64,000 nucleotides of DNA from Rehmannia glutinosa (lineage: Eukaryota; Streptophyta; Magnoliopsida; Lamiales; Orobanchaceae), in NCBI GenBank assembly GCA_016081115.2, contig CM071931.1, positions 24,590,317-24,654,316 of the forward strand. The letters are read 5' to 3'. The notes under the pieces are model-generated. The model had not been told where the DNA came from. It did no database searches and worked only from the letters and a program-made list of their open reading frames with translations. The position numbers and the translations under genes were made by a program. Shown here one piece after another: positions 1 through 10,900 of the stretch. The first letter of the stretch is position 1, and each line of letters starts with the position of its first letter.

Positions 1-2365
1 TCTTTTTTTCTCTTTTGAAATCCATCCCTGATATCAGTAGACAGATTAAACTAAAGTTGGTCAACCTCTTTAAATCGACGCTGTTATTTACATTCCATTC
101 CTCATATTATTCGCGCATTCAGACGGTAAAAAGAGGGCAAAACTAAAAGCACGGAGATAATCTATTCAATTTCCTTCTGTGATTATCGTAGTCATTGACT
201 CATGCTGGCATCAAAGCCAAACTTCTGGTCAAGCTCACCCACATCGCGAGTAAAGAGAAACCACCATTCACGCACGAAGTGTACCGTCTACGCTTCTTAC
301 ACTACCAAGCCCACCACTATTCGATTCCAAAAATTTTACATTTTGGAGAAAGAATGGAATGCTATTTACAAGTGTCATAGTTTGATATTTGGAACACCAT
401 AAACGGAGAATCCATTCCAATCCAATAATTACAAATGCACACACCTGTGGCTCTAAAGAGCTAAATGACGGGTTATAATAAAATCATCTCCTTAAACTAG
501 AAGTTTCCTAAATATTTTTGTATTGTTCATTTACTAATTGAATATGAAGATATCAGAGGAACTCGGGACGTAAGCACATGAAGTATGGCAAAAATTAAAG
601 CCCATATATGGAGATATACAAATGAAAGGAAAGAACTCAAAAGATTCACTTCGTGTGGATGTCAATTCCAAGGAATGTCTTTATAACTTCCAACTATGAA
701 AGAGTTTCCAACAAGCTTACTGGCAACAAGAAGAAAATCGAGGTACGTTTAAACCATCTACTTCCTATGATATTGTTATACAAAAATGATTATAGTGGGA
801 TTTGCAAAATGATTTTGATGATCTTCACACGAATTCCAAAGCTTATCATAAACATGCAGAATTCAATGTTTTGAAACGGTGCCGACACTATTTACTTCCT
901 AGCTGAATCACCATCATACGCTTCACACCACCATTAATTCTGATGTTAAACCTCAAAAGAAGGCCAAGACTTGTTGAGAATATCGGGCGCATGAAAAAGG
1001 ATTTAGCTTAAATCCAACTCAGCATCAAATGATACGACCTAAATTGTTGATTATTGCGATATCGGAACTAGAACTCTGAATCATAAGTTTCACGTTGTCA
1101 ATCATATGAAAAGCGGATCGTTTCCCAAGATAAGTCAATAATATGCTCCAAAATTATTACTTGTTTTTATTGCGTAAAAAGTGGTCATATCATAAACTCG
1201 TTTTCTAGCTAAATAGTTTCACTATTATTGAGACCTAAAAGCCTCAAGACTAATCCCAAAGTGACCTAAACACTTGAGGGTACCACAAAATAATTTATTG
1301 ACAAAATTTCTACGAATAACAATAACTGAGAAAATTATACATCGCGCACATCAAATGACCAATTCATTTGATCAAAGAGAAACATTTTCTAAAGCCAATT
1401 TCCAAAAAGAGATATAATCAAAATGTAATAACACAATTGAAATGGGAAAAACATCATCAATGTGCATGATTTTCCAAGAGAAAGACACTTTCAAAATGGA
1501 AGGCCACAATGCTCGGAAATGGAGCACCGAGAAAAACCAATATCAATAAGAGATGTTTTCAAAAGGAAGATACTATCAACAAATGGAACTGGCACAACCT
1601 GAAACGGCGTAATTTGTAACTGTATCTCCCTAGTTAAATATGCATTTTATTTTATTTTACGATGTTTATTACAAACGGTTTCTAAGTATTTATTTTTTAA
1701 TTAAGGTCTTCAATACATATTTGTGCTTTTAAAATACTTTTGAAAAAGAAGACCTTCATATGACGTTTTTAAACTCTTATGATTTTATAGATTCAAAGCT
1801 GTTATCATCTCTACGGATTTTTATGGTACGAGCTTACTTATTCTTGCAAATTTCATACTTTTATCGTCATTGGCGATTACATTAGATTGGTTTTAAGAAT
1901 CGCGGTGTGTAGATTTACAAATTTTTCACAAACAGCCATTTACGCCATTATTTGTCAAGAAAGTGCATTAATTATCGAGTATCGCTATTTGCGGTTATTT
2001 CTACCTTATAAAATTGGCATATGTATCACATGCCTACAGGCTTTGCTTTTTCATAAAGATTTCATGTTAAGTATTAAGAGGATTTTTAATTTTTTTAAAA
2101 AAGGCACTATTTCGTATTACTGACGTACATATTTGCTTGTCAACTCTTGTTCAAATACTTCTTTTAAATGAGCAGCCTCAACTATACGTTTACCTGATTA
2201 AATTTCAAAAGAGACCTTTATAAATTTTCTTGCCTTATTCAACTCACATGATTATTAAATTTCGATGATATTCTAAATGGCTATATGTGTTTCTTTGGCT
2301 CATGGTCTATAGCTGCACTATTTCACATGCCTTATGTAAGATATTTTGCGGATTGATGATAGCAA
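1..2365. other. AT-rich region without recognisable genes
   Basis: I see no conserved protein, tRNA or element terminus here. The open frames are short (under 80 codons), lack splice context and do not resemble known families. The composition is like the introns and intergenic DNA elsewhere in the window. It may be old transposon debris or the far upstream region of the DUF616 gene. Confidence 0.5.
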
Positions 2366-2490
2366 NNNNNNNNNNNNNNNNNNNNNNNNNNNNNNNNNNN
2401 NNNNNNNNNNNNNNNNNNNNNNNNNNNNNNNNNNNNNNNNNNNNNNNNNNNNNNNNNNNNNNNNNNNNNNNNNNNNNNNNNNNNNNNNNN
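2366..2490. other. Assembly gap (125 N)
   Basis: A continuous run of N. Frames that appear open across it, on both strands, are artefacts of the gap and should not be read as genes. Confidence 0.99.
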
Positions 2491-2870
2491 TGTTTTCAAG
2501 TCCCATTTTGGGGAGTAGTAGTAATAGAGTTCCATATTTATTTTGTTTTCCTTCCGAGTATGAGGAATGTAAGATTGAAAGTTAAGAAAAGACTATCAAA
2601 GAGGAATGTCCTCGTGATTTGTCTAAATCTGGAGAGGAATGTAGTCCAAAGTCTGGGAGTCGGGTTGTGATCCCGAGACTCTAGTTAGCAGTGTTTCTGC
2701 TAAGAACCTTTGTAAGCTACGGAAACGCTTAGATTTACCTTGGGCTTTTCATTTAGCTGCTCCTACTCCAGAGTAGAGGCTTAGGTATACTCCTAAGAAT
2801 CATTTCAACTAATGTCTATCTTGCCAATCTGTTTTGTCTATTCACCTCACCATTCATTCAGACCAATGAC
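2491..2870 (+). pseudogene. Possible decayed transposon-type ORF next to the gap
   Basis: Reading this segment in + frames gives protein-like stretches (for example CKLRKRLDLPWAFHLAAP near 2713-2765) broken by stops and frame changes. The style resembles proteins linked to plant Gypsy-type transposons, but I cannot assign a family. It could also be chance. The N run hides its left part. Confidence 0.2.
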
Positions 2871-3629
2871 GGACACAGAATTCGGTTTTGGGGGCTAAAG
2901 ATCGGGTTGAGTTTATAAATTTAAATTATGAGAAAAAATATTCATATACTAACCATAATCTTAGTTAAGGTTATTGTTAATGTTTGAATGTTCTAAAAAA
3001 TCAAACATTATAAACTTTCTAATTTTTTCAGATTTCTAGATAATGTTTCACAGTTAATGTTTCAGTTTTTTTTAGGAATTATTATAGAAGTTATTTTTCA
3101 GTTTTCATCCTAATTTAGCTCTTCACACACTCTTTCTAGCTCATATTTTGAAACAATAATATTTTTCTCTAAACTCTGTACGAGCTAGCGTAATATACAA
3201 ATTCGTTACCAGCATACTCATTAAATACTAATAATAATATACAATAATAAATATGATTTTGATATATTACCATAATTATCTTTTGGATTGCCTATATATA
3301 TGTACAATCAGTTTCATTAGTACTTAAACATTCAAATGAAAATACAAAAATAAAGACTGCTCCATCATACAAAAAATTCATAGATCAATGATACATATGA
3401 TTACACTAATCTGTGATCTAAATATGAGCAAGACCCAATGGGTCGTAAAACTTCGACTTGTTAGAATGTATAATAAACCTGTGTACAATGATACAAATCT
3501 AATACAAAACCTTGAATGCATCTTTCATGATATCGAGGTATGATTTAAATTTTTTTAATTGTTGATTTTTAATATTTCTACATTGTGTTGATGTAATTTA
3601 TTTTACAGGAGATCGAATCCACATAAGTA

Positions 3630-3830
3630 TTATTAAAATAGTTTGCGCATCGCATGGGGTCGGGCCGACCCATTTAACAACTCTACCGATTATTAAAATA
3701 GTCCGTGCATCGCACGTGGCTTAGAGATGGCAGTTGGGCGGGGATTCCCCATTCCCGGCAGGGAACCGCCCTGAACGGGGTAGAGAATCCCCGAAAATTC
3801 TCCCCGTGGGGGCGGGGATTATTTGGATGA
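3630..3830. repeat. Helitron/hAT-like terminal debris
   Basis: Two nearby copies of a TTATTAAAATAGT-type stretch lead into GTGCATCGCACG, the palindromic style seen at ends of plant Helitrons. They are followed by TAGAGATGGCA and a GC-rich block of GCGGGGATTCCCC type, which is typical of hAT-like termini. No complete partner end was found. Related GC-rich 'CGGGCC' text recurs near 43.8-44.0 kb. Confidence 0.35.
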
Positions 3831-3896
3831 TGTTAATTCTCACCGTTTTGTTGTTTCATATATGGTCTTGCCAATCTTCTGTTGCATTTTTTGCAG

Positions 3897-3946
3897 GTTA
3901 GTTGTATTCTTTGCCATTGTCTGCTCAACTTTTTATGCATTTATCA
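3897..3946 (+). other. Candidate upstream exon with a hydrophobic segment
   Basis: After a good polypyrimidine-CAG acceptor, the reading LVVFFAIVCSTFYAFIS looks like a membrane anchor, as expected near the N terminus of a Golgi type II protein. It could be an N-terminal exon of the DUF616 gene that follows. The donor is weak and the frame soon stops, so this is only a hint. Confidence 0.2.
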
Positions 3947-4438
3947 GTTCTAGAGAAAATTTCTGCTTTTAGTTTAGGAGCTTAACAGCTCATCCCGATT
4001 CGATGAAAATAGTAGAACATTAATGAGCACTATGTTTTTTTTTTTTGTCCTGGGTGTTTTGTTTTATGACTTTGTGATTTTTCTACAAAAAAACTGTGAA
4101 TAGTATGTTGTTTTGTTTATGACTCATCAGTTTGTTGCTGATTGACTCGTCACTTGTTTTTCCCTCGTGTGGTTATGAATTAGGGAAAATGTTTGACGCG
4201 GCAGTGTGAAAAGGTTTTCGGTGCTTATACTTCAATAGTTATTCTAGTTCTGTAATATGCAATGATGCAAAAAAATTTCTGGGAAAATGTTTAGGGAAAA
4301 AGCTATAACTTGAAGAACTAGTTTTGGATACATAACTTAGTTGATGAAGTTAAGGTCTTTTGGATACATAACTTTAAATTTGATGGAGTTAACTTCTGCT
4401 ACTAGGCTGTAAGATGTTGAATGTGCTCAATAAAAAAA

Positions 4439-4720
4439 GGGATAGTTACAAAAAGACCCCTAAGGTTTGGACTAATCACAAAAAAATCAAGAGGTTTTAG
4501 AAAATTACAAAAACCCCCTTGAGGTTTGATTGTGTCTTAAATTTAAGGGTGTAACTGTAGTATTTTGATTAACGTAATTGGAGTTTTTGAAATGTTTTTT
4601 GCACATGAAGGGGAACATGTAAGACGGATCAAACTAAAGGGGTTTTTGTAATTCCCGAAATCTCTTGGATTTTTTTTTGTTTGGTAATCCTCAGGTTTTT
4701 TTTTCTTCTTCAATTATCCC
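4439..4720. mobile_element. Mutator-like MITE, GGGATAATTACA family, copy A
   Basis: It starts GGGATAGTTACAAAAA and ends with the inverse, AATTATCCC. The flanks are A-rich (TAAAAAAA on both sides), which fits an 8-9 bp target duplication. The interior shares blocks such as CCCCTTGAGGTTTG with the copies at 10411, 11157, 16469 and 18092. It has no coding capacity. Confidence 0.7.
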
Positions 4721-4909
4721 TAAAAAAAAATTCTGCAGTTGCCTTGTATGAAGTTTAACTGGTATGTTTTTGTTACTGTTTGATGTGATTGAAATGCACA
4801 AATCATGCTATTAGGTTACCGTTTACTCCAAATATCCTACTATTTCTCCTTCTCAAAAGAGACAAATGATTATTTCCTTTAATTTTAAGGCAATTCTTTT
4901 GGTCTGCAG

Positions 4910-7900
4910 CTCTTTGTAACAAAGATAGCAAAGTATATGGAGTTTTAAACACAATGGGACTTGTGACACCACCACATCGTAAGACTAGAGATTTTCCTTT
5001 TGCTTTTTTATTTAGTACTTTCACTTGATTGATCATTTATGTATAGTTCTCTTTCTTCTTTTTTACATCTAGGTTGTCCTATCCCTGTTGCTGATGACCC
5101 GAACAAAATAGTCATTCCAGAGAAACGAACACCAGAAAAGTTGGTGCAGAGACTGTCCTATATTACGGAAGATAGTAATGCAACCAATGGCTCTCAATCT
5201 TCTCCTCTCTTTGCTGCCAAGTCTTTTTCTCCTCGCTTTGGTGGCCATCTGACTTGGCAGCAAAGAGAGGAAAGCTTCAAAATCAAGCCGAACATGAAGG
5301 TAATAAGCTACTCTTTTTGTGAACACTGGTCTATGTGTTTGCTTAAGTTGTTACCGTACAACATCAGTTTGAAGAGCTGGATAATTTTCTCTGATCATAT
5401 ATGCATGAACTTTCTCATTTTTTTGAACTAAGCACCCTTCATGGACATTCGATGTAAAAAGACAATTGAAATATCCGGACGTTGTTGTTATTAGATATAT
5501 AACAGAGAAATATCTTTGGGTTGTTTTAAATAGTTAGTTAGGGTAGTTACATTTCTGTTATGACAGTTGTAACAAACTCTCCCTCTCTTCTCTTCTATAA
5601 ATAGGGTGCAGCTGTAACACAAACATTAGTTTTGGAAATACATCAATGAAACACATTTTCTCTCTATTCCAGCTTATACTTTAGCATGGTATCTAGAGCC
5701 ATTGTGCGGCCATCATACAGCATTCGGCATAGCTCCGGTGATCATAATTTCTCTCTAGTTCTTCTACGGTTCTCTCCATGGCAACAGATCTTCTATCTTC
5801 CATTGTTACCTCTGCTCCGCATTTCACACCTTTGGCATTACGATTGGATCGCACAAACTTCAACTACTGGAAAATTCAAGTACTTGCTGCTGTGAAAGCT
5901 CATGGTTTTGATGGTATATTACTTGGCACTGAAGCCGCACCATCTCAATTTCTTCAATCGGCGTCCAGTTCTTCAAACTCTACTCCAACAAATCCGGCAT
6001 ACTTGCTTTGGGTGAGAAAGGACCAGCTATTGTTCAGCTGGTTGTTGTCTTCAATTTCAGAATCGATGCTTGGTCACGTAACTAGGTGTACTACCTCTTG
6101 TGAAATTTGGACGGTCCTCAACAATTTGTTTCAGACTCAATCGAAAGCTCGAGTGTTACAGCTGCGTTTTATGCTACAGACTCTTAAGAAAGGGGAACTC
6201 AGTGTTGATGCATATATTCTCAAAATGAAAGGTATTGCGGATGATTTAAATTCTGTAGGCACGTATATTTCGGATGATGAACTTGCTTTATATATCCTTG
6301 GTGGATTTGGATCTGAATATGAGTCAGTAATTGTGAATTTGACTTCTCGAATTGATTCTCTTACCATACAAGATGTTCAGTATGCCTTACAAACGCATGA
6401 AATGCGTATTCAAAATCAGATGAGTGTGAATTCTGTAGCTTTGCAGCCTAGTACAACTTCTATCTCCTCTGGTACTCCCTCAGTAAATGTAGCCTTTGGT
6501 CGAGGTGGTTTCTCTGGTTTCAGAGGAGGACGTTCTAATCGAAGCAGAGGTCGTGGTCGATTTGGTAGGTATAATAATTCTAACAGAGTGACTTGTCAAC
6601 TCTGTGGGAAGCCCAATCATGTAGCCTTGAAGTGCTATAAACGGTTTGATCTGAGTTACCTGGGCAATGAACATGAGTCTGGCAATTCTTCTTCTCCCCA
6701 GGCTCTTCTCTCTAATACACAGCATACTCCCAGTGGTGATCCAAATTGGTTTTTTGACAGCGGTGCAACGAATCATGTGACAGCAAACCTTGAGAATCTC
6801 TCACTTCATAGCACCGACTATCAGGGACAAGAAAAACTTGTTGTTGGTAATGGCTCTTCCCTCCCTATCTCAAAAATTGGCTCTTCTCTTATTCCTACTC
6901 TCACCCATCCTCATCCCCTCATGCTTAATAATGTTCTATATGTTCCAAATATTACTAAAAACCTGCTCAGTATCTCTCAAATCACTAAAGACAACAATGT
7001 GCTTATTGAATTCTTTCATAATGTCTGTTTTGTCAAGGACAAAACTACACACAAGACATTGCTCAAAGGAACCCTTAGAGATGGGCTTTACCAGCTTGAT
7101 CTCACTCACCTTCCTTCTTCCAGTGCATCTGCTCCTGCTTCAAATAACTCTCCAGCAGCCTACCTCACCTCTCAGTCTCAAATTGTGGCAACTTGGCACA
7201 GAAAATTAGGCCATCCTTGTAATTCCATTCTATCCACTGTATTGAAAACTTTACATATTCCTTTTCATTTGAATAATGCTGAGTTTTGTAATGCTTGTAA
7301 GCTTGGTAAACTCCATCAGAAGCATTTTTCATCTCAAGTATCCAAAACTACAGCCCCTTTTCAACTTGTATACACAGATGTTTGGGGTCCTTCTCATGTG
7401 CAATCTATTGATGGTTTTAGCTATTATATCCATTTTATTGATGATTTTACACGGTTCACTTGGATATTTCCTATGAAACAGAAATCAGAAGCCTTCAATA
7501 TATTCAAACAATTCAATACATACATAGAGAGGCAGTTTCATTTTAAAATAAAATGTCTTCAAAGTGATTGGGGGGGTGAATATCGTTCTTTTACTCATTT
7601 TCTTGATAGCCTGGGTATACAATTCCGTCATTCTTGTCCTCATGCACACCAGCAAAATGGATGTGCTGAAAGAAAACACCTACATATAGTTGAAGTTGGT
7701 TTGTCTCTCCTTGCACAGGCCTCTCTTCCTCTCAAATTTTGGTGGGATGCGTTTCAATCTGCTGTGTTCATTATAAATCGCCTTCCCACCCCTGTTCTCC
7801 AATCCATCTCTCCTTTTCAAAAACTCAATGGTTCTCTTCCAGACTATTCCTTTCTTAAAGTCTTTGGATGCACTTGTTACCCCTACTTAAGACCCTATAA

Positions 7901-10900
7901 CTCTCATAAATTTCAATTTAGGTCCACAAAGTGTTTGTTTCTTGGATACAGCCCGGCTCATAAAGGCTACAAATGCCTCAGTCCCACTGGAAGAATATAC
8001 ATCTCCCCCACTGTTGAATTCAATGAAAAGGAATTTCCCTATCAAGAGTTGTTTCCAACTGCTCCTTCTCAGTCACATACCTCTGTCACATCTTTTCCTG
8101 CCCTTCCCTTCCTACCTTTGTCTTCCTCTCCTATTGTACCAGCTACATTACCTCCTTCTCCCATTTCTCATCATTCTTCTCCCCCTGGCTTTCCCTCTCA
8201 TGCCCAATCCTCTGATGCATCATTCAGTAATTCAGCTCCATCCCCCACCACTTCCCTTCCTGCTTCTGATCCTCTTAGTCCACCTGTTTCCCCTGCTGTT
8301 GCTCCCACTCATCACATGATCACCAGATCAAAGCATGGCATATATAAACCAAAAATTTTCACAACCATTACCTCATCTTCTCTCCCTACAGAGCCTACTA
8401 CTGTACAACAGGCCTTACTTGACCCAAAATGGAAGGATGCTATGCAAGTTGAGTATGATGCTCTTATCCGCAACAATACTTGGAGTCTTGTTCCCCTCAA
8501 GGATGATATGCATGTTATAACTAACAAATGGATTTTCAAAATTAAACTGAAAGCTGATGGTAGTGTTGAAAGATTTAAGGCTCGATTGGTGGCAAGGGTT
8601 TTGAGCAACAAGCTGGTATTGATTTTTGAAACATTCAGCCCTGTTATCAAAGCATGCACAATCAGATTGGTTTTCACTCTAGCTGTCACAAACAAGTGGT
8701 CTATTCAGCAAATAGACATCAACAATGCGTTTCTCCATGGGGATCTTAATGACACTGTCTATATGTATCAACCTGAGGGGTTTGAAGATCCACAACAACC
8801 TGGTGCTGTGTGTAAATTGAACAAAGCCCTCTATGGCCTTAAGCAAGCCCCAAGGGCCTGGTTCCATAAGCTGAAGGATTTTTTGTTCTCTATAGGCTTC
8901 AAAAATTCCACCTCAGATTCTTCTCTCTTTTTTCAGATGTGGTCTGGGAAATTGCTTCTTCTGTTGGTTTATGTAGACGACATTCTAGTCACTGGGGAGG
9001 ACTCAAGTGCTGTTAATCAGGTTATATCTATGTTGGACAATCAGTTTGCGTTGAAGACTCTTGGTGAAGTAAACTATTTTTGGGGATTGAAGCTACCCGC
9101 ACCTCAGACTGCTTGTATCTCACACAGACTAAGTACATCCTTGAGTTACTTTCTAAAACAAATCTCAGCAATTGCAAGCCTACAACCACTCCTTTCAACC
9201 TCTCTCAGAAACTTCACTTGTCTGATAGCAAAGTGTTTGATCACCCTTCACTCTATAGAAGTACTGTGGGCTCTCTTCAATACCTTACTCTCACTCGACC
9301 CGACATTGCCTTTGCAGTCAATAAACTATCTCAGTACCTTCATGCCCCCACTGTTCATCACTGGATTGCTTGTAAACACTTGCTTCGGTATCTCAAAGGT
9401 ACTCTTCATTTGGGGCTTGTTTTTCATCCTGCTAAAAGAATGGTTCTTGAAGGATTATCTGACGCTGATTGGGCCAGCAATCTTGATGATCGACGGAGTA
9501 CAGGTGGTCATTATATCATGCTTGGAGGCAACCTTCTTACCTGGAGTTCGAAGAAGCAATCAGTTGTCTCCCGGTCTAGTGCTGAATCTGAGTATAGATC
9601 TCTTGCAGATACTACCTCTGATCTCCTGTGGCTTCATTCTCTGCTCAAGGAATTAAACCTCAAAGTGGAAACACCATCTGTCATTTGGTGTGATAACCAA
9701 AGTGCCGCTGCTCTTGCATCAAATCCGGTGTTCCATGCCCGCACGAAACACATCGAGATTGACGTTCACTTCGTTCGAGATAAGGTGCTTGATCAACAAA
9801 TTGATGTCAGATACATCCCCTCTGAAGATCAACCTGCTGACCTTCTTACCAAGCCAATGTCCGCTCCTCGGTTTCAGCTTTTATGTAGCAAACTTCCTCT
9901 TGCTAGTCCCAGATTGCTCCCTGCTCCGGATTAAAGGGGGTGTATTAGATATATAACAGAAAAATATCTTTGGGTTGTTTCAAATAGTTAGTTAGGGTAG
10001 TTACATTTCTGTTATGACAGTTGTAACAAACTCTCCCTCTCTTCTCTTCTATAAATAGGGTGCAGCTGTAACACAAACATTAGTTTTGGAAATACATCAA
10101 TGAAACACATTTTCTCTCTATTCCAGCTTATACTTTAGCAGTTGTAGTCTATTTAAGTGATTTTTGAATTAATTTATTCAGAAAAACTGGATTCAAATAA
10201 ATGGCAATTGTCTTTTATGGTAAAGAATGGGAAAGAAAAGGTTGATAAGAAACTAATGTATTTAGATGTTGAAGTTCATATATTTTCTTTCCAGTATGAA
10301 TAATTCTTTTAGCCTCAGGCTGCTGAATTTGAAAAGATCTATACCAATATCCTTTTAGTTTTCTTTTCTTGATTTTTCTAGTCAAAATTATGAATGCTGG
10401 ATAAAAAGAAGGGATATTTACAAAAACACCCCTGAGATTCGGGCTAATTACAAAAAAACCTAGAAGCTTTTGCAAATTGCAAAAACCCCATTGATTTCGT
10501 ATTACATTTTCCCCAGCACAGGCTGAAAAAGATTTCAAAAACCAAAAACGTCAGTGGTGTTTTTGTAATTATCCCTAAAAAGAATAAAAAGTTCCAATTT
10601 TATTGATGCAAAAATAACAGATTGATCAACATCAACTAGTTGTGCCCTAATATATTTGATGTTAACTACTATAGATGTTTAATACTTTCAGGTGCATTGT
10701 GGATTTATGCAAGGTGGAGGTGAAGAGATGGCTCCGAAAGACATTGAATATGTGAAGAAATGTAAATTTGTCGTGGCAACTGGCATTTTTGATGCTTATG
10801 ATTCACCTCACCAGCCATCAAATATTAGTAAACGTTCAGAGAGTCTGTTTTGTTTCCTAATGGTGGTTGATGAAGTGTCCCTTAAATTCATCAGAAATAA

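Larger units (their letters stand above)
5486..10140 (+). mobile_element. Full-length Ty1-copia retrotransposon in a DUF616 intron
   Basis: Two LTRs of about 200 bp (5486-5686, 9941-10140) flank a primer-binding site, a gag-pol frame and a polypurine tract. The 5-bp target duplication GTTGT is at 5481-5485 and 10141-10145. The domain order is gag, protease, integrase, RT, RNase H, so it is Copia type. The LTRs differ by two substitutions and one indel, pointing to a recent insertion. It lies in the same orientation as the host gene. Confidence 0.97.

Noticed and set aside
2287..2670. ORFs spanning the N run on both strands
   Set aside because: They are open only because N is not a stop. The real sequence is unknown.
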